A stretch of 64,000 nucleotides of DNA from M0108 sp044228695 (GCA_044228695.1 JBGAUK010000001.1:1-64000); one strand, 5' to 3'; shown: positions 1 through 9,589, counted from the stretch's first letter. Made by a program: numbers and translations. The notes: generated by a model from the sequence alone, not told the origin.

Positions 1-179
1 CCGCCAAGACCAATCCGAACGGCGGCGCCATCGCCCTCGGCCACCCGGTGGGCTGCTCCGGCGCCTTCATCGCCACCAAGGCCCTCTATGAACTGGAGCG
101 CATCGGCGGCAAGTACTGCCTGGTCACCATGTGCATCGGTGGCGGACAGGGCATCGCGACCATCTTCGAGCGGCTCTGA
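1..179 (+). CDS. Acetyl-CoA acetyltransferase (thiolase), 3' end only
   Basis: The frame starting at base 3 encodes the last 58 residues of a thiolase and stops with TGA at 177-179. The C-terminal thiolase signatures are intact: NGGAIALGHPVGCSG carries the catalytic His loop, and CIGGGQG carries the second active-site Cys. The ending GIATIFERL is typical of biosynthetic acetyl-CoA acetyltransferases (PhaA/AtoB type), which condense two acetyl-CoA in the cytoplasm for polyhydroxybutyrate or fatty-acid metabolism. The 5' part lies outside the window. A GC-rich terminator follows, so this gene probably ends its transcription unit. PhaA and AtoB cannot be told apart from the C-terminus. Confidence 0.93.
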   Translation, partial: AKTNPNGGAIALGHPVGCSGAFIATKALYELERIGGKYCLVTMCIGGGQGIATIFERL

Positions 180-267
180 GGGGGTAAACCCCGGCGCTAA
201 AGGGCTGCCTTTCGGCTGAACCCAGCCCGGGCGTCCTACCGCCCGAGCAGGACCCCGGGGTTGATGT

Positions 268-317
268 GGGGCCCACCCAACCGGCGTGAAGCCGGCCCGG
301 TGGGCCCCTTTTCTTTT
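268..317 (+). terminator. Rho-independent terminator after the thiolase gene
   Basis: The arms GGGGCCCACC (268-277) and GGTGGGCCCC (299-308) are perfectly complementary. A second inner stem pairs CCGGC (281-285) with GCCGG (291-295). The outer stem is followed directly by TTTTCTTTT. This is a textbook intrinsic terminator separating the thiolase gene from the DUF2076 gene. Confidence 0.85.
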
Positions 318-420
318 GGGCCCGAGCCACCGCCAACGGACCCCAACCTTGAACTAAATCCGCAAGAGACGCACTAAAGGGATTCAAGACTTCACCATCT
401 AGCCAACGGAGGCTATAGCC

Positions 421-1044
421 ATGAATGAACAAGATAAAGGCATGATCGAGGGTCTCTTCCAGCGCCTACAGCAGGCCGAGTCCCAGATGGGCCAACGCGA
501 TGCCGAGGCCGAGGCCCTGATCAATGGCCTCGTGACCCGCCAGTCCGCCGCCCCCTATCTCCTGTCCCAGGTGGTCCTGGTACAGGAGCAGGGCCTGAAG
601 AACCTCCAGACCCAGGTCGAGGATCTGGAGCGCCAACTGGCCGAGCGCCCCCAAGGCGGCGGCGGTTTTCTGGGCAGTCTGTTCGGGGGTGGTAGCCAGC
701 CCGCGGCTCCCGCTCAAGCCCGCCCCGCTGCGAGCGGTGGTTGGAGCAACAGCCCCGCCGGCGCCCAGGGCCTGACCCGGGGCGGGGCGAATGCCTTCCA
801 GCAACAGCCCGGCGCCCAGGGCGGCGGCTTCATGGCCGGCGCCTTGCAGACTGCCATGGGCGTAGCCGGCGGCGTGCTCCTCGGCAATGCGATCGGTGGC
901 CTCTTCTCCAGCCCGGCCGAGGCGGCCGCACCGGCCGAGCCTCCGGCGGCGGCACCCGAGGCGCCCGCCGGGGAAGAGGGCGGCGGCGCGTTTGACAGCT
1001 TCTTCGGCGGTGGCGAGGAGGGCGATGGCGGCGATGAGTGGTGA
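421..1044 (+). CDS. DUF2076 domain-containing protein
   Basis: This 207-aa protein has an N-terminal helical region (residues 1-75) with the family pattern of paired acidic/Gln-rich helices, including SAAPYLLSQVVLVQEQ and a coiled-coil-like LQTQVEDLERQLAE. A long Gly/Ala/Pro-rich tail holds one hydrophobic stretch at about residues 138-162 (MAGALQTAMGVAGGVLLGNA) and an acidic end. This matches the DUF2076 architecture, which is often annotated as a periplasmic ligand-binding sensor although no biochemical role is established. No classical signal peptide is visible. The start is the ATG behind ACGGAGG. Terminators flank the gene on both sides, so it is probably monocistronic. Confidence 0.85.
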   Translation: MNEQDKGMIEGLFQRLQQAESQMGQRDAEAEALINGLVTRQSAAPYLLSQVVLVQEQGLKNLQTQVEDLERQLAERPQGGGGFLGSLFGGGSQPAAPAQARPAASGGWSNSPAGAQGLTRGGANAFQQQPGAQGGGFMAGALQTAMGVAGGVLLGNAIGGLFSSPAEAAAPAEPPAAAPEAPAGEEGGGAFDSFFGGGEEGDGGDEW

Positions 1045-1088
1045 TCGCCTTCGGGACTGATCCACGCATGGTCCAGGATTAAACAGTT

Positions 1089-1116
1089 CACCCCGGCCTC
1101 GCCGGGGTGAGTTTTT
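1089..1116 (+). terminator. Rho-independent terminator after the DUF2076 gene
   Basis: The perfect stem TCACCCCGGC (1089-1098) / GCCGGGGTGA (1101-1110) has a two-base spacer (a minimal loop, so the closing pairs probably open) and is followed by GTTTTT. Confidence 0.85.
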
Positions 1117-1333
1117 AGGCCTGTATAATAGCCCCCGATCACAGGCCATCGCCATCGGGCGCAGTGATTCCCCATGGTCATTTATTCCATGTAATCAAAT
1201 AATTAGAAAGGCCACATTAGATTTTGGAACACCAACCGCGTTATCGCGCAAACGCAGGGACGAGTTGAGGGAATCGAGCGGCCACCAACTCGGCTGCTAA
1301 ACCAAATTGTTGATTTTGAGGAAGACGTTCGAT

Positions 1334-2182
1334 ATGCCTGAAAAATCCGTCGACCACAAACACCATGCCACCTTCGAGGGCATTCGCCACATCGATAACG
1401 AAGGCAATGAATTCTGGCTGGCGCGACCGCTAGCCAAGGTACTGGACTACTCGGAGTACCGCCACTTCCTGCCAGTGGTAGAGCGGGCGCGCGAAGCCTG
1501 CCGGAACAGTGGCTACCCGACGGAAGACCATTTCGAGGATATCCTCGAAATGGTCGATATTGGCTCAGGTGCGCGGCGCGAGTTGCCAGATGTACGCCTG
1601 TCCCGTTATGCCTGCTACCTGATCGTCCAAAACGGCGATCCGAACAAGTCGGTCATCGCTAATGGCCAGACCTACTTCGCAATGCAGACCCGGCGACAGG
1701 AACTGGCTGACGACGCCAAGTTCGCCCAGCTTGACGAGGACGATAAGCGTTTAGCCATCCGCAACGAACTGGCCACCCACAACAAGCACCTGGCCGCAGC
1801 GGCGAAGGATGCGGGGGTAGAGACCCCCTTGGACTACGCCATCTTCCAGGATCACGGCTACAAGGGTCTGTACGGCGGCCTGGGCCACAAGGATATTCAT
1901 GCGCGCAAGGGGTTGACCAAAAATCAGAAAATTCTGGACCACATGGGCAGCACCGAGTTAGCCGCCAATCTGTTTCGGGCCACGCAGACCGAGGAGAAAC
2001 TTCGCCGTGATGAAGTGCGCGGCAAGACGCAAGCCAATCGCACTCACTTCGAGGTTGGTAACAAGGTGCGCCAGACCATCCAGGAACTAGGCGGTACCAT
2101 GCCCGAGAACCTCCCCAAGCCGGAAACCAGCATCAAGCAGGTCGCGTCCGCCAAGAAAAAACTGGAGAAGAAGAAACCATGA
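1334..2182 (+). CDS. dinD: DNA-damage-inducible protein D
   Basis: This 282-aa protein matches DinD over its length (E. coli DinD is about 274 aa). Landmarks are the BRO-N-like start (FEGIRHIDNEGNEFWLARPL), YACYLIVQNGDPNK, YFAMQTRRQE, and the C-terminal GLTKNQKILDHMGSTELAAN followed by a Lys-rich end. DinD is an SOS-regulated protein that inhibits RecA-mediated strand exchange in E. coli. The ATG at 1334 is preferred to the upstream TTG at 1307 because GAGGA lies about 9 nt before it. In bacteria dinD is often carried on accessory or defence islands. Here it sits directly before a truncated ATP-binding-protein gene, which fits an acquired segment. No clear LexA box was found in the upstream 150 bases. 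Confidence 0.9.
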   Translation: MPEKSVDHKHHATFEGIRHIDNEGNEFWLARPLAKVLDYSEYRHFLPVVERAREACRNSGYPTEDHFEDILEMVDIGSGARRELPDVRLSRYACYLIVQNGDPNKSVIANGQTYFAMQTRRQELADDAKFAQLDEDDKRLAIRNELATHNKHLAAAAKDAGVETPLDYAIFQDHGYKGLYGGLGHKDIHARKGLTKNQKILDHMGSTELAANLFRATQTEEKLRRDEVRGKTQANRTHFEVGNKVRQTIQELGGTMPENLPKPETSIKQVASAKKKLEKKKP

Positions 2183-2206
2183 CCCTGGCGAAAGAGCCAC
2201 CCTTGG

Positions 2207-3058
2207 ATGAAGGTAAGCGCTAACTTTCGTAATCCTCTGACGCGCCTGATCCGCTTCGACGAGCAGCCGGTGGTGCAAACGCCCCTGGCGGCACTCGCCC
2301 CGCCCCTTTATGAGCGGTTCCGAACGGCACGCACCCGGGACCATGGATTGGATTTTCTCCAAAAGCTCGGGCTGGCCGCACGGGATGACGAAGGCATGCC
2401 TCATCCCTCGGTCGCCGGCATCTTGACGGCCTGTCGGGAACCGCGCAGATGGATCCCTAACGCCTTCGTGCAGGCGGTCGCCTATCGGGGGACATCGCCG
2501 GCCAGCGCGGACGGCGGCGCCCATTACCAATTGGATGCACGGGATCTTAGGGGGCCTCTGGATGAGCAGATCAGCGAGGCCTGCCGTTTTGTGGCCCGCA
2601 ACATGAAAGTAGCGGCGACCACGGACCTGGGTCGCCGGGATATTCCCCAGTATGACCTGACGGCGGTGTTCGAGGCCCTGGTCAATGCCGTGGCGCATCG
2701 GGACTATGCGATTTATGGCTCAAAAGTCAGACTCAGGATGTTTGCCGATCGGCTGGAGATCTTCTCGCCGGGGGCCATACCCAATACCCTGACGGTCGAG
2801 AGCCTGCCGTACCGGCAGTCCGCCCGGAATGAAACCCTGACCAGCCTGCTGGCCCAATGCCCGGTGCCAACCGATAGCGATTGGGTCAATACCGATCGAC
2901 GCACCTTCATGGACAAGCGGGGGGAAGGGGTTCGTATCATCCTGAAAAACAGCGAGCGCTTATCGGGCAAAAGCCCCGAATATCGCTTACTGGATGATGC
3001 AGAGCTGATGCTGACGTTGTTCGCCGCTGGCCAAGTGCCCTCAACCGAGGGGCACTGA
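2207..3058 (+). CDS. ATP-binding protein of the AlbA_2/HATPase_c_4 type (COG2865-like), N-terminally truncated
   Basis: The 283-aa product matches the middle and C-terminal parts of large 'RecG-like' putative regulators. It has a linker (GLDFLQKLGLAARDDEGMPH) and then a GHKL-like ATPase region with FEALVNAVAHRDY and RLEIFSPGAIP. The C-terminal part is atypical, and the usual DNA-binding AlbA_2/Schlafen-like domain (about 120 residues) at the N-terminus is missing. Only 24 bases separate it from dinD and there is no convincing ribosome-binding site. The most likely reading is a 5'-truncated remnant left by recombination that also brought in dinD. It could still be expressed as a short protein. 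Confidence 0.7.
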   Translation: MKVSANFRNPLTRLIRFDEQPVVQTPLAALAPPLYERFRTARTRDHGLDFLQKLGLAARDDEGMPHPSVAGILTACREPRRWIPNAFVQAVAYRGTSPASADGGAHYQLDARDLRGPLDEQISEACRFVARNMKVAATTDLGRRDIPQYDLTAVFEALVNAVAHRDYAIYGSKVRLRMFADRLEIFSPGAIPNTLTVESLPYRQSARNETLTSLLAQCPVPTDSDWVNTDRRTFMDKRGEGVRIILKNSERLSGKSPEYRLLDDAELMLTLFAAGQVPSTEGH

Positions 3059-3157
3059 TCGGCTTAGCGCGGGGCGCGGCCTGAATCCGATCCGCCACCC
3101 CGGGCAAAGCCAGACCCAGCAAGGGCCAGGGCTAACCCCCGGCCCTTGCCCTCCGCC

Positions 3158-6100
3158 CTAGCGGCCCTGTCCGATCTCTACCCAACCCTCCCGGGTCCAG
3201 CCGTGTTGCCGGGGCCGATACATGTCCTCCACCGTGGCGGCGGGGTGCAGGAAGCGGCCGGGGGTGACGGCGCGGACCCGGTAGGCCAGTTGGAAGCGCT
3301 CCGGCTCACTGGACTGGCGATCCACGGCGGCGACGAACCGCTCGGCGCGGAATTCCTGGTGGGCGCTGGTCTCCAGCAGCCCCAGCCAGGGGATGCCCTG
3401 GAGATCACCGGCCCGAAGCAGGCTGGGATTCTCGATCTCAAAGCCAGCGGGCAGGGGATCATCGACGAGCAGGCGCGCCGCGCCGGCCTGGTCAGCGGTC
3501 ACCGTGACGAGGACCACCAGGCGCTGGCCCTGGGTCAGCTTGTCTGGATGGACCCGCTTGCCCTCCGGGTCATAGTAGGCGCGCTCGATGCGATAGCCCT
3601 GGCCGCCGGCGGGGGGCGCCAGCCGGGGGATGCCAGACAGGGTGACCAGGACCTCGATGGGTTGCTTCCCGTGATTGACGAGGGTCGCGGGGGCCGCCGC
3701 CAATGCCTTGGCCTCGAAGCGCCGGAAGAGGGGACCCTCGGAGGGTTGGCCATTCAACTCCAGCCGGGGCTTGGCGGCACCCTCCATCAAGGCCTGGGCC
3801 GCGAGCAAGAGCCAGGCCTTTTCCTGGGTGCTGAGACGCCCGTCCAGGGCCCCCAGCTTGTCGATCCGCGCCGCCAGGGCGTTCAGATCGATGGCTCCGG
3901 TGCCGCTCTCGGCGGCCAGGGCCAGGAGGGCGGCAGCGTCACGCAGACCGGAGCCAAAGTCGAGCCGCCAGCCCAAATCCGCCTCGCCCTCGTTGAGCAG
4001 GGCCAGGGCCGAGGCAAAGGCGCGGTCGGCGCGGGGCTTGTCACCATAAAGCGCCAGGGCGGCGCCCAGTTGGGCCCGCGCCATGGGGGTGGCAAAGGCA
4101 TCGAGCTTGGCCTCGGCGTAATAGCGCAAATCACCGATGACGGCGCGGGCGTTGCGGGCCAGGACATAGAGGGCATAGGCCAGATCCTCGCCACCCGCCT
4201 CGCCCCCAGCGTCACCACCCTCCCCGTAGGCGGATGCCCCGCCAGTGCCCCCCCCCAGATCCCCGGCATAGGCCAGGCGGTTGCGCAGCTTGTCCAGAGC
4301 CAACTGGAAGGCAACCTCCGGCACGGCGTGGCCGGCCTCCCGGGCGCGGGTGAGGAAGTCGGTGACATAGGCGTCCAGCCAGAGATCGTCACCGCCAGGC
4401 CCCCAGAGCCCAAAGCCGCCGTCCGACCCCTGCTTGCCGATGAGATCGGCGATCGCCTCCTGGATGCGCGGCCCTGCCTCCCGCTCGCCACTCAGGCCGG
4501 CGGCCAGGGCGATCTGGTTCAGGTAGAGGAGCGGCAGGGCGCGGCTGGTGATCTGCTCGGCGCAGCCGAAGGGATAGCGATCCAGGGACTGGAGCAGGCC
4601 CGGCAGGTCCAGCCGGCCGGCGCCGCTGGCGGAAAGCAACAGGGTGCCGGAATCCGGTTGCAGGTCCTTGAGCAGATCCTGGGTGAGCACCAGGCCCCGG
4701 CCACCGGGCTTGAGGGTCTCGACCCGGGTGTGACGCTGGGGCGGACGATAGTCACGCACCGGCAACCGCAAGGGCTTGACGATCTCCTGGCCATCCGGGG
4801 TCTTGAGCCGGACCCGCAGGCTGGCGTCGCCCACGGCCAGGGCGCGCACCGGCACCTCGCTACGGGCACGGCCGCCCGCGCCCAAGTCCAGTTCCCGCCG
4901 GGCGGCCTGGGCATCCAACTCGATCAGCCCCCCCTCGGCCTCCAGCCCAAGTGCGACCCGGCCCACCGGTCCGGAAACATGGGTCAGCTCGATCAGAACC
5001 CGGGAGCTGTCGCCCGGGGCCAGGAAGCGCGGCAGGCTGGCCTGGATGACAATGGGGTCACGCATCATCAGATCCTGGGCCCCATGGCCGACCCCCGCCG
5101 CCGTCCAGGCCATGGCCATCAGCTTGATGGTGCCGTTGAAGTCGGACGGCGCAAAGCTGACCCGGGCCTTGCCTTGGGCGTCCAGCCGCAGGATGCCGGA
5201 GTGAAAAGCCACCAGATCCTCGGTCGGCGGGGGCCCTTGCAGGCGCACCAGGCCGCCATCGCCGCCGGAACGGACCACGCCGGGCGCACCCTGCATCCGG
5301 TCGATGAGTTGGCCGTAGAGGTCACGGATCTCCATGCCCAGCCGCCGCTGACCGAAGTACCAGGCATCCGGGTCCGGCGCGGCAAAGCGGGTCAGGTTGA
5401 GGATGCCCACATCCACCGCCGCCAGGGTGACATAGGCCTCCTCACCGGGTGGCAGGTTGGGTACCGCGACTTCCAGATTCAGGGGCTGACGCGGCGCCAC
5501 CGGACCCAGGGGCGTGACCGCCACTTGCAGCTTGCGCTCCCCCGGGGCCACCCCCGCCCAGGCCAGGCCGATGGCCCGCCCCGGCATGCGCTTGGCGGCC
5601 AGGTCCATAGGCCTATAGAGAAGAGCGGTGACATAGGCCCCGGCGCCCCAGTCGGCGGTCACCGGGAGTTCGACGGTCAGGCCCTCGGCGGGGACCTGGA
5701 CCTCCTGCATGGTCAACAGCCGGTCGCCCAGGGCCAGGACCAGGGCGGTACCGGGGAAGCGGGCCTCGATGCGCGCCCGCGCCGTGTCCCCCACCTGATA
5801 GCCCGACTTATCCAGAGAGACCTTGAGCAGGTCGGGGGTGTCGATAGCCTTGGGCGCCAGATACCAGCCGGCCTCGAAGGCCAGACTGACGGGAACAGGT
5901 CCCGTCCCGGCCCCGCTCCCAGTCGGCGCGCCCTTGGCCGTCGGGGCGGGCGCCACCGCCAGTTCATAGCCGCCCCAGGCCACCGGGGCCTCGATGCGAG
6001 CCGGGGCACCCGTACCCAGATCCAGGTCGCCGCTGGCCACGCGTTCGCGGCGACTCACCGGCTCATAATCCCAGCGCCCATCGGACTGAAACCACTGGAA

Positions 6101-8746
6101 GCTGGTCGTCACCCGCGACAGGGTCCAGCGCAGGCCCCGTTGAGGCAGGCGCTGGCCGTTGGGGGCGATGGCGATGACCTCGAAGGCGGCCTTGCCGCCC
6201 TCGTCCACCGCGCCTTCAAAGAGGGGCTTGAGGCCGAGTCGGGCCTGGGTATCCGCGATCGGCCGCTCCAGGGTGCGCTCCACCGGCCGGCCACCGCCCT
6301 CCAGGACCCGGACCTCGACCTTGGCGATATTGGGACGGCTTCCGGCGGGTAGGACCGGCAGTTCCAGGGGCAGGCTGGCTTGACCGGCGGCATCCGTCCG
6401 CCCGGCGGGCAGGGGCGCGCTCGCCGGCCTGGGCTCCTCATCCGCCAGGCCGAAGCGATAGCCTGGCTGGCTGGCCAGGCGGTCACTCTGCTCGATGCGC
6501 ACCTCGCCCTCCACCTCCAGCCCGGCGGCGGGGGCGCCAAAGAGGAAGCGGGCATCCAGCCGGATATCCCCCGGGGCGGCGGGATCGATGGTGGTGGCGG
6601 CCAGGGTCGGCTCGAAGGCCAGGCGCTCGGGCTCGAAATCCTCCACCAGGAAGGGCTGCTCGGCCAGGGGCGGGGCCTCGGGGTCGGCGTGGATGGCGGC
6701 GCGCCAGGTGCCGCGCATGGCCGTGGCCGGCAGGTCCAGGGCCAGATGGCGCCCGCCCAGGCCCTGATCCGGGAGCAGGACGCGGCTGTGCTCGACGCCA
6801 TCCGGGCGCCGGATCTTGAGAGTCAGGGGCAGGCCCGTCAGGGCCAGCGCCTCGCCATTGCGAGCCAGGGCCGTGACCTGCACCCGCTCGCCGGCGCGAT
6901 AGACGCCGCGCTCCGTGGTCAGGAAGACATCCACCGGGCCGGGCGCCGGACGGCCATCCACGCCCCGGTCCGCCAGGTCGAAGGCCGACTGGGCCAGGTC
7001 GAGGAAGGCAAAATCACCGTCGGGCCCCTCGGCCACCAGCAGGGCGGGCTTGTTGCCGCCTTCCCCACGCAGCAGGCCCGGCTCGAAACGGGCATGGCCG
7101 GCCGCGTCCGTCGTGGCACGACCCAGGATCTCGTCGTTGCGGGCCACCAGACGCAGGCTGACCGTCGCCAGGGCTTGGGCGCTGGACAGGGAGCGGACGA
7201 AGGCATGGAGGCCGTCATTGCCGGTGAGGGCCGAAAGCCCCAGGTCGGAGACAACGAACCACTGGGTCGCCAACTCCTCGCCCTGGTCCGCCACCTCGGC
7301 GGGGCGGGCGGTCAGGACGTAGGCGCCAGGCTTGAGTTCCTGGATCAGGGCGCCCACCGGCACCGCCGTCGTCATTTCCCGATTGAGTTCCATCCCCACC
7401 TCGACCTCGCCGGACCAGATGGCCTCGCCCTGACGATCGCGAATGCCCTCAACTGAATAGGGGTTCAGTGACTTGAGGAGTGGCCCGCCCTCCCAGGCCG
7501 CCGAGGCCAAGGAGCGGTCCCCCAGGCGCAGCACCTGGGCCTTGACCAGACGGGTGTTGATCGAGACCAGGGGGATGGCCGCCTCGCCACCCTTGGGCAG
7601 CACATAGGCTCGGCCCTGGAAGCGCACCGAGGGCGAGCGGTCGCGGACGTAGATGTCCAGGTCCGCCGTGGAGGCAAGAGTCTCGCCATCGGCGGCGGGC
7701 AGGCCCGCGCGCACCCGCAGGCGGTAACGCTCACCGTGGACTACGCCATCGACGCAGAGGGCCTGGGGGTCCACCTCCACCGTCAGGCCACGGCCGGTCT
7801 CGATCTGGAGGAAGTCGGCCAGGCCGGCGCGGTCGCGCGGCAAGGGGTCGGAGATCTCGACACAAATGCGCGGATTGGCGGCGTCGGCATCCACGCGATG
7901 GCCGGTGATGCGGAAGCCATGCTCCGCCAGCCACTGGTCGTAGAGGGCGCGGACCGCAGCATCCTCCTGGACCGCCAGGGCGGCGCGCAGGGCGCGAATA
8001 GCCCCCCGCCACTGATCGCGGACCGCCAGGGACTGGCCGAGGGTCACCAGGGCGCGGACGCGCTCGGCATCGGTCCCGGCAATCAGATAGGCATTGCTGG
8101 CGGCGGCGGACCCGGCCGCCAGCAGCCGTTGCCGTGCCTGCCAATCGTTAGGGTCATGGTTAAGGCTGGCCCGCGCCAGGCCCAGCCAGGCCGCGGGCGC
8201 CTCGGGGCTCAGGCGAAGGGCCTCGGCATAGCGGGCCAGGGCGACTTGCCCATTTTGGGCACGCTCCGCCTCCTCGGCCTCCGCCAGCAGCCGATCGAAA
8301 CGGGCGGCGACCGGCCGGGGCCGGGCGGCGATCTCAGCCGACTGGCGCCGCGCCTCTTCGGCGTATCCCCGGGGGAGGAAACTCAGTTCCGCTAAACGGC
8401 GAGCCTGCCGCTCCTGGGCATGTGTCTCCCCGACCGCGATGTGACCCGAGACGGCGTTGGGGAAGGGGCGGGCATCCTCGAATTCGCTTTTGAGGAAGCA
8501 CCAGCGGGCCTTGCGGTTGTAGGTGAAGGCCCGGCAGCGCCCATCGGCGAGGCAGGCCGCCTGGCAGGCCTCCAGGTCGATGTCCTGGCGGGTCTCCAGG
8601 TCGCGGCCAAAATAGTCCACGCCTTCCACCACCACCAGTTGGCGCCCGACGGCTTCGCCCGCCGCGGCGGGGAGGGGTTGGATCAAGGCCCAGATCGGGG
8701 CCAGCAGAGTCAGGAGGAGGGTCGCGAAAAGTTGGCGCCGTGACAT
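3158..8746 (-). CDS. Alpha-2-macroglobulin family protein with N-terminal PAN/apple domain
   Basis: This giant exported protein has about 1862 aa. A signal peptide (MSRRQLFATLLLTLLAPIWA) is followed by a Cys-rich PAN/apple-like domain (about 40-100, CQAACLADGRCRAFTYN), a TPR-like helical region (about 150-280), serial macroglobulin domains, and a thioester domain with the CAEQ motif at about residue 1395. CAEQ is the intact CxEQ thioester that traps attacking proteases in bacterial A2Ms (YfhM class), which act in the periplasm. The ATG at 8746 is preferred to the upstream one at 8776 because it begins the signal peptide and has GGGG upstream. There is no lipobox. The usual partner gene pbpC is not next to it; the downstream place is taken by the dinD segment. 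Confidence 0.9.
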   Translation of the reverse strand: MSRRQLFATLLLTLLAPIWALIQPLPAAAGEAVGRQLVVVEGVDYFGRDLETRQDIDLEACQAACLADGRCRAFTYNRKARWCFLKSEFEDARPFPNAVSGHIAVGETHAQERQARRLAELSFLPRGYAEEARRQSAEIAARPRPVAARFDRLLAEAEEAERAQNGQVALARYAEALRLSPEAPAAWLGLARASLNHDPNDWQARQRLLAAGSAAASNAYLIAGTDAERVRALVTLGQSLAVRDQWRGAIRALRAALAVQEDAAVRALYDQWLAEHGFRITGHRVDADAANPRICVEISDPLPRDRAGLADFLQIETGRGLTVEVDPQALCVDGVVHGERYRLRVRAGLPAADGETLASTADLDIYVRDRSPSVRFQGRAYVLPKGGEAAIPLVSINTRLVKAQVLRLGDRSLASAAWEGGPLLKSLNPYSVEGIRDRQGEAIWSGEVEVGMELNREMTTAVPVGALIQELKPGAYVLTARPAEVADQGEELATQWFVVSDLGLSALTGNDGLHAFVRSLSSAQALATVSLRLVARNDEILGRATTDAAGHARFEPGLLRGEGGNKPALLVAEGPDGDFAFLDLAQSAFDLADRGVDGRPAPGPVDVFLTTERGVYRAGERVQVTALARNGEALALTGLPLTLKIRRPDGVEHSRVLLPDQGLGGRHLALDLPATAMRGTWRAAIHADPEAPPLAEQPFLVEDFEPERLAFEPTLAATTIDPAAPGDIRLDARFLFGAPAAGLEVEGEVRIEQSDRLASQPGYRFGLADEEPRPASAPLPAGRTDAAGQASLPLELPVLPAGSRPNIAKVEVRVLEGGGRPVERTLERPIADTQARLGLKPLFEGAVDEGGKAAFEVIAIAPNGQRLPQRGLRWTLSRVTTSFQWFQSDGRWDYEPVSRRERVASGDLDLGTGAPARIEAPVAWGGYELAVAPAPTAKGAPTGSGAGTGPVPVSLAFEAGWYLAPKAIDTPDLLKVSLDKSGYQVGDTARARIEARFPGTALVLALGDRLLTMQEVQVPAEGLTVELPVTADWGAGAYVTALLYRPMDLAAKRMPGRAIGLAWAGVAPGERKLQVAVTPLGPVAPRQPLNLEVAVPNLPPGEEAYVTLAAVDVGILNLTRFAAPDPDAWYFGQRRLGMEIRDLYGQLIDRMQGAPGVVRSGGDGGLVRLQGPPPTEDLVAFHSGILRLDAQGKARVSFAPSDFNGTIKLMAMAWTAAGVGHGAQDLMMRDPIVIQASLPRFLAPGDSSRVLIELTHVSGPVGRVALGLEAEGGLIELDAQAARRELDLGAGGRARSEVPVRALAVGDASLRVRLKTPDGQEIVKPLRLPVRDYRPPQRHTRVETLKPGGRGLVLTQDLLKDLQPDSGTLLLSASGAGRLDLPGLLQSLDRYPFGCAEQITSRALPLLYLNQIALAAGLSGEREAGPRIQEAIADLIGKQGSDGGFGLWGPGGDDLWLDAYVTDFLTRAREAGHAVPEVAFQLALDKLRNRLAYAGDLGGGTGGASAYGEGGDAGGEAGGEDLAYALYVLARNARAVIGDLRYYAEAKLDAFATPMARAQLGAALALYGDKPRADRAFASALALLNEGEADLGWRLDFGSGLRDAAALLALAAESGTGAIDLNALAARIDKLGALDGRLSTQEKAWLLLAAQALMEGAAKPRLELNGQPSEGPLFRRFEAKALAAAPATLVNHGKQPIEVLVTLSGIPRLAPPAGGQGYRIERAYYDPEGKRVHPDKLTQGQRLVVLVTVTADQAGAARLLVDDPLPAGFEIENPSLLRAGDLQGIPWLGLLETSAHQEFRAERFVAAVDRQSSEPERFQLAYRVRAVTPGRFLHPAATVEDMYRPRQHGWTREGWVEIGQGR

Positions 8747-8992
8747 GGGGAACCCCGCAAATAGGCCGTGGATCATGGGCTCCGAGTCTAGCAGCCAGGC
8801 CGGAAACCTGCCGGGCTTATCCTCATCATCCGGCTTGGCGGAGGGTGGGACGCGACGCGGCGGAGCATATTGCTATTTCAGAATTTTCTAATATACTAAT
8901 CGCCCATGGGTCCGGATGCGCAATCGGGCCCAGGACAACAACAAGCTTTGCCAGCCCTTCATTTCCTTTGTTATTTCGAGGTGTGTAATCCA

Positions 8993-9589
8993 ATGAACAA
9001 GATCGTCCTTGCTGTCTCGGTGGCCGCCCTCACGGCCGTTTCTTCTTCCGCCAGCGCCTGGTGGACCGGTGCCCCCCAAGGAGATCCGGCCTTCCAGGAG
9101 GAGATGCGCCAGCAGGCCGCCCGCCACGCCGAGGAGCTGGCCAAGATGCAGGCCGAATGGCAAGCCGCCATGCGTCAGGCCAGCCAGCCGCCCGCCATGG
9201 ACCCGGCCTTCGAGATGCCCAAGAGGCCCGAATTCCCGGCCATGCCCGAGTTCCCCGCCATGCCGGAGTTCGCCCAGCAGCCTGAATTCCCGCCCATGCC
9301 CGAGTTTGGTCGGATGCCGGAAATGCCCCCCATGCCCGAGTTTGGCCAGATGCCGGAAATGCCCCCCATGCCCGAGATCGCGGGTGCTCCCGCTCAGCCC
9401 GACTGTCAAGACCAGCAGCCGACCCGCCCGGTCCATCCCATGATGGCCAAGCAGGCCGAACGCCGCCAGCAGATGGAGGCCCGCCACGCCGAAATGCGCA
9501 AGGCCGCCGCCACCCGTCACGCCGAGGCCATCAAGGCCAGCGAGGAGCGCCGCGCCAATTTCATGAAGCGCACGGACCCCAAGGCCTGA
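8993..9589 (+). CDS. Small exported Met/Pro-rich repeat protein with coiled-coil ends; possible sulfur-globule-associated protein
   Basis: The start ATG at 8993 has GAGG upstream and opens a clear signal peptide (MNKIVLAVSVAALTAVSSSA, then SAWW). The 198-aa precursor has three parts: an Ala/Gln/Glu-rich helix likely to form a coiled coil (about 30-65), a central array of PEF/PEM-P-x-M repeats (about 70-130), and a second charged helix rich in His/Arg/Glu. It contains a single Cys. No enzyme motif is visible. Size, export signal, repeats and coiled coils are reminiscent of the structural proteins of Chromatiaceae sulfur globules (SgpD-like), but this is inference, not homology that I can show. 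The AT-rich stretch at 8868-8900 is a plausible promoter. Confidence 0.75.
   Translation: MNKIVLAVSVAALTAVSSSASAWWTGAPQGDPAFQEEMRQQAARHAEELAKMQAEWQAAMRQASQPPAMDPAFEMPKRPEFPAMPEFPAMPEFAQQPEFPPMPEFGRMPEMPPMPEFGQMPEMPPMPEIAGAPAQPDCQDQQPTRPVHPMMAKQAERRQQMEARHAEMRKAAATRHAEAIKASEERRANFMKRTDPKA
9296..9367 (+). repeat. Tandem 36-bp coding repeat (2 units)
   Basis: Two adjacent 36-bp units (9296-9331, 9332-9367) encode MPEFGRMPEMPP and MPEFGQMPEMPP. A partial third unit begins at 9368. Shorter PEFPAM units precede them, which indicates repeat expansion inside the exported protein gene. Confidence 0.9.

Noticed and set aside
3146..6352. A 1068-codon plus-strand open frame antisense to the alpha-2-macroglobulin gene
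   Set aside because: It is low-complexity Gly/Gln/Leu/His-rich sequence with no domain, produced by GC-rich codon bias opposite a real 1.86-kaa protein.
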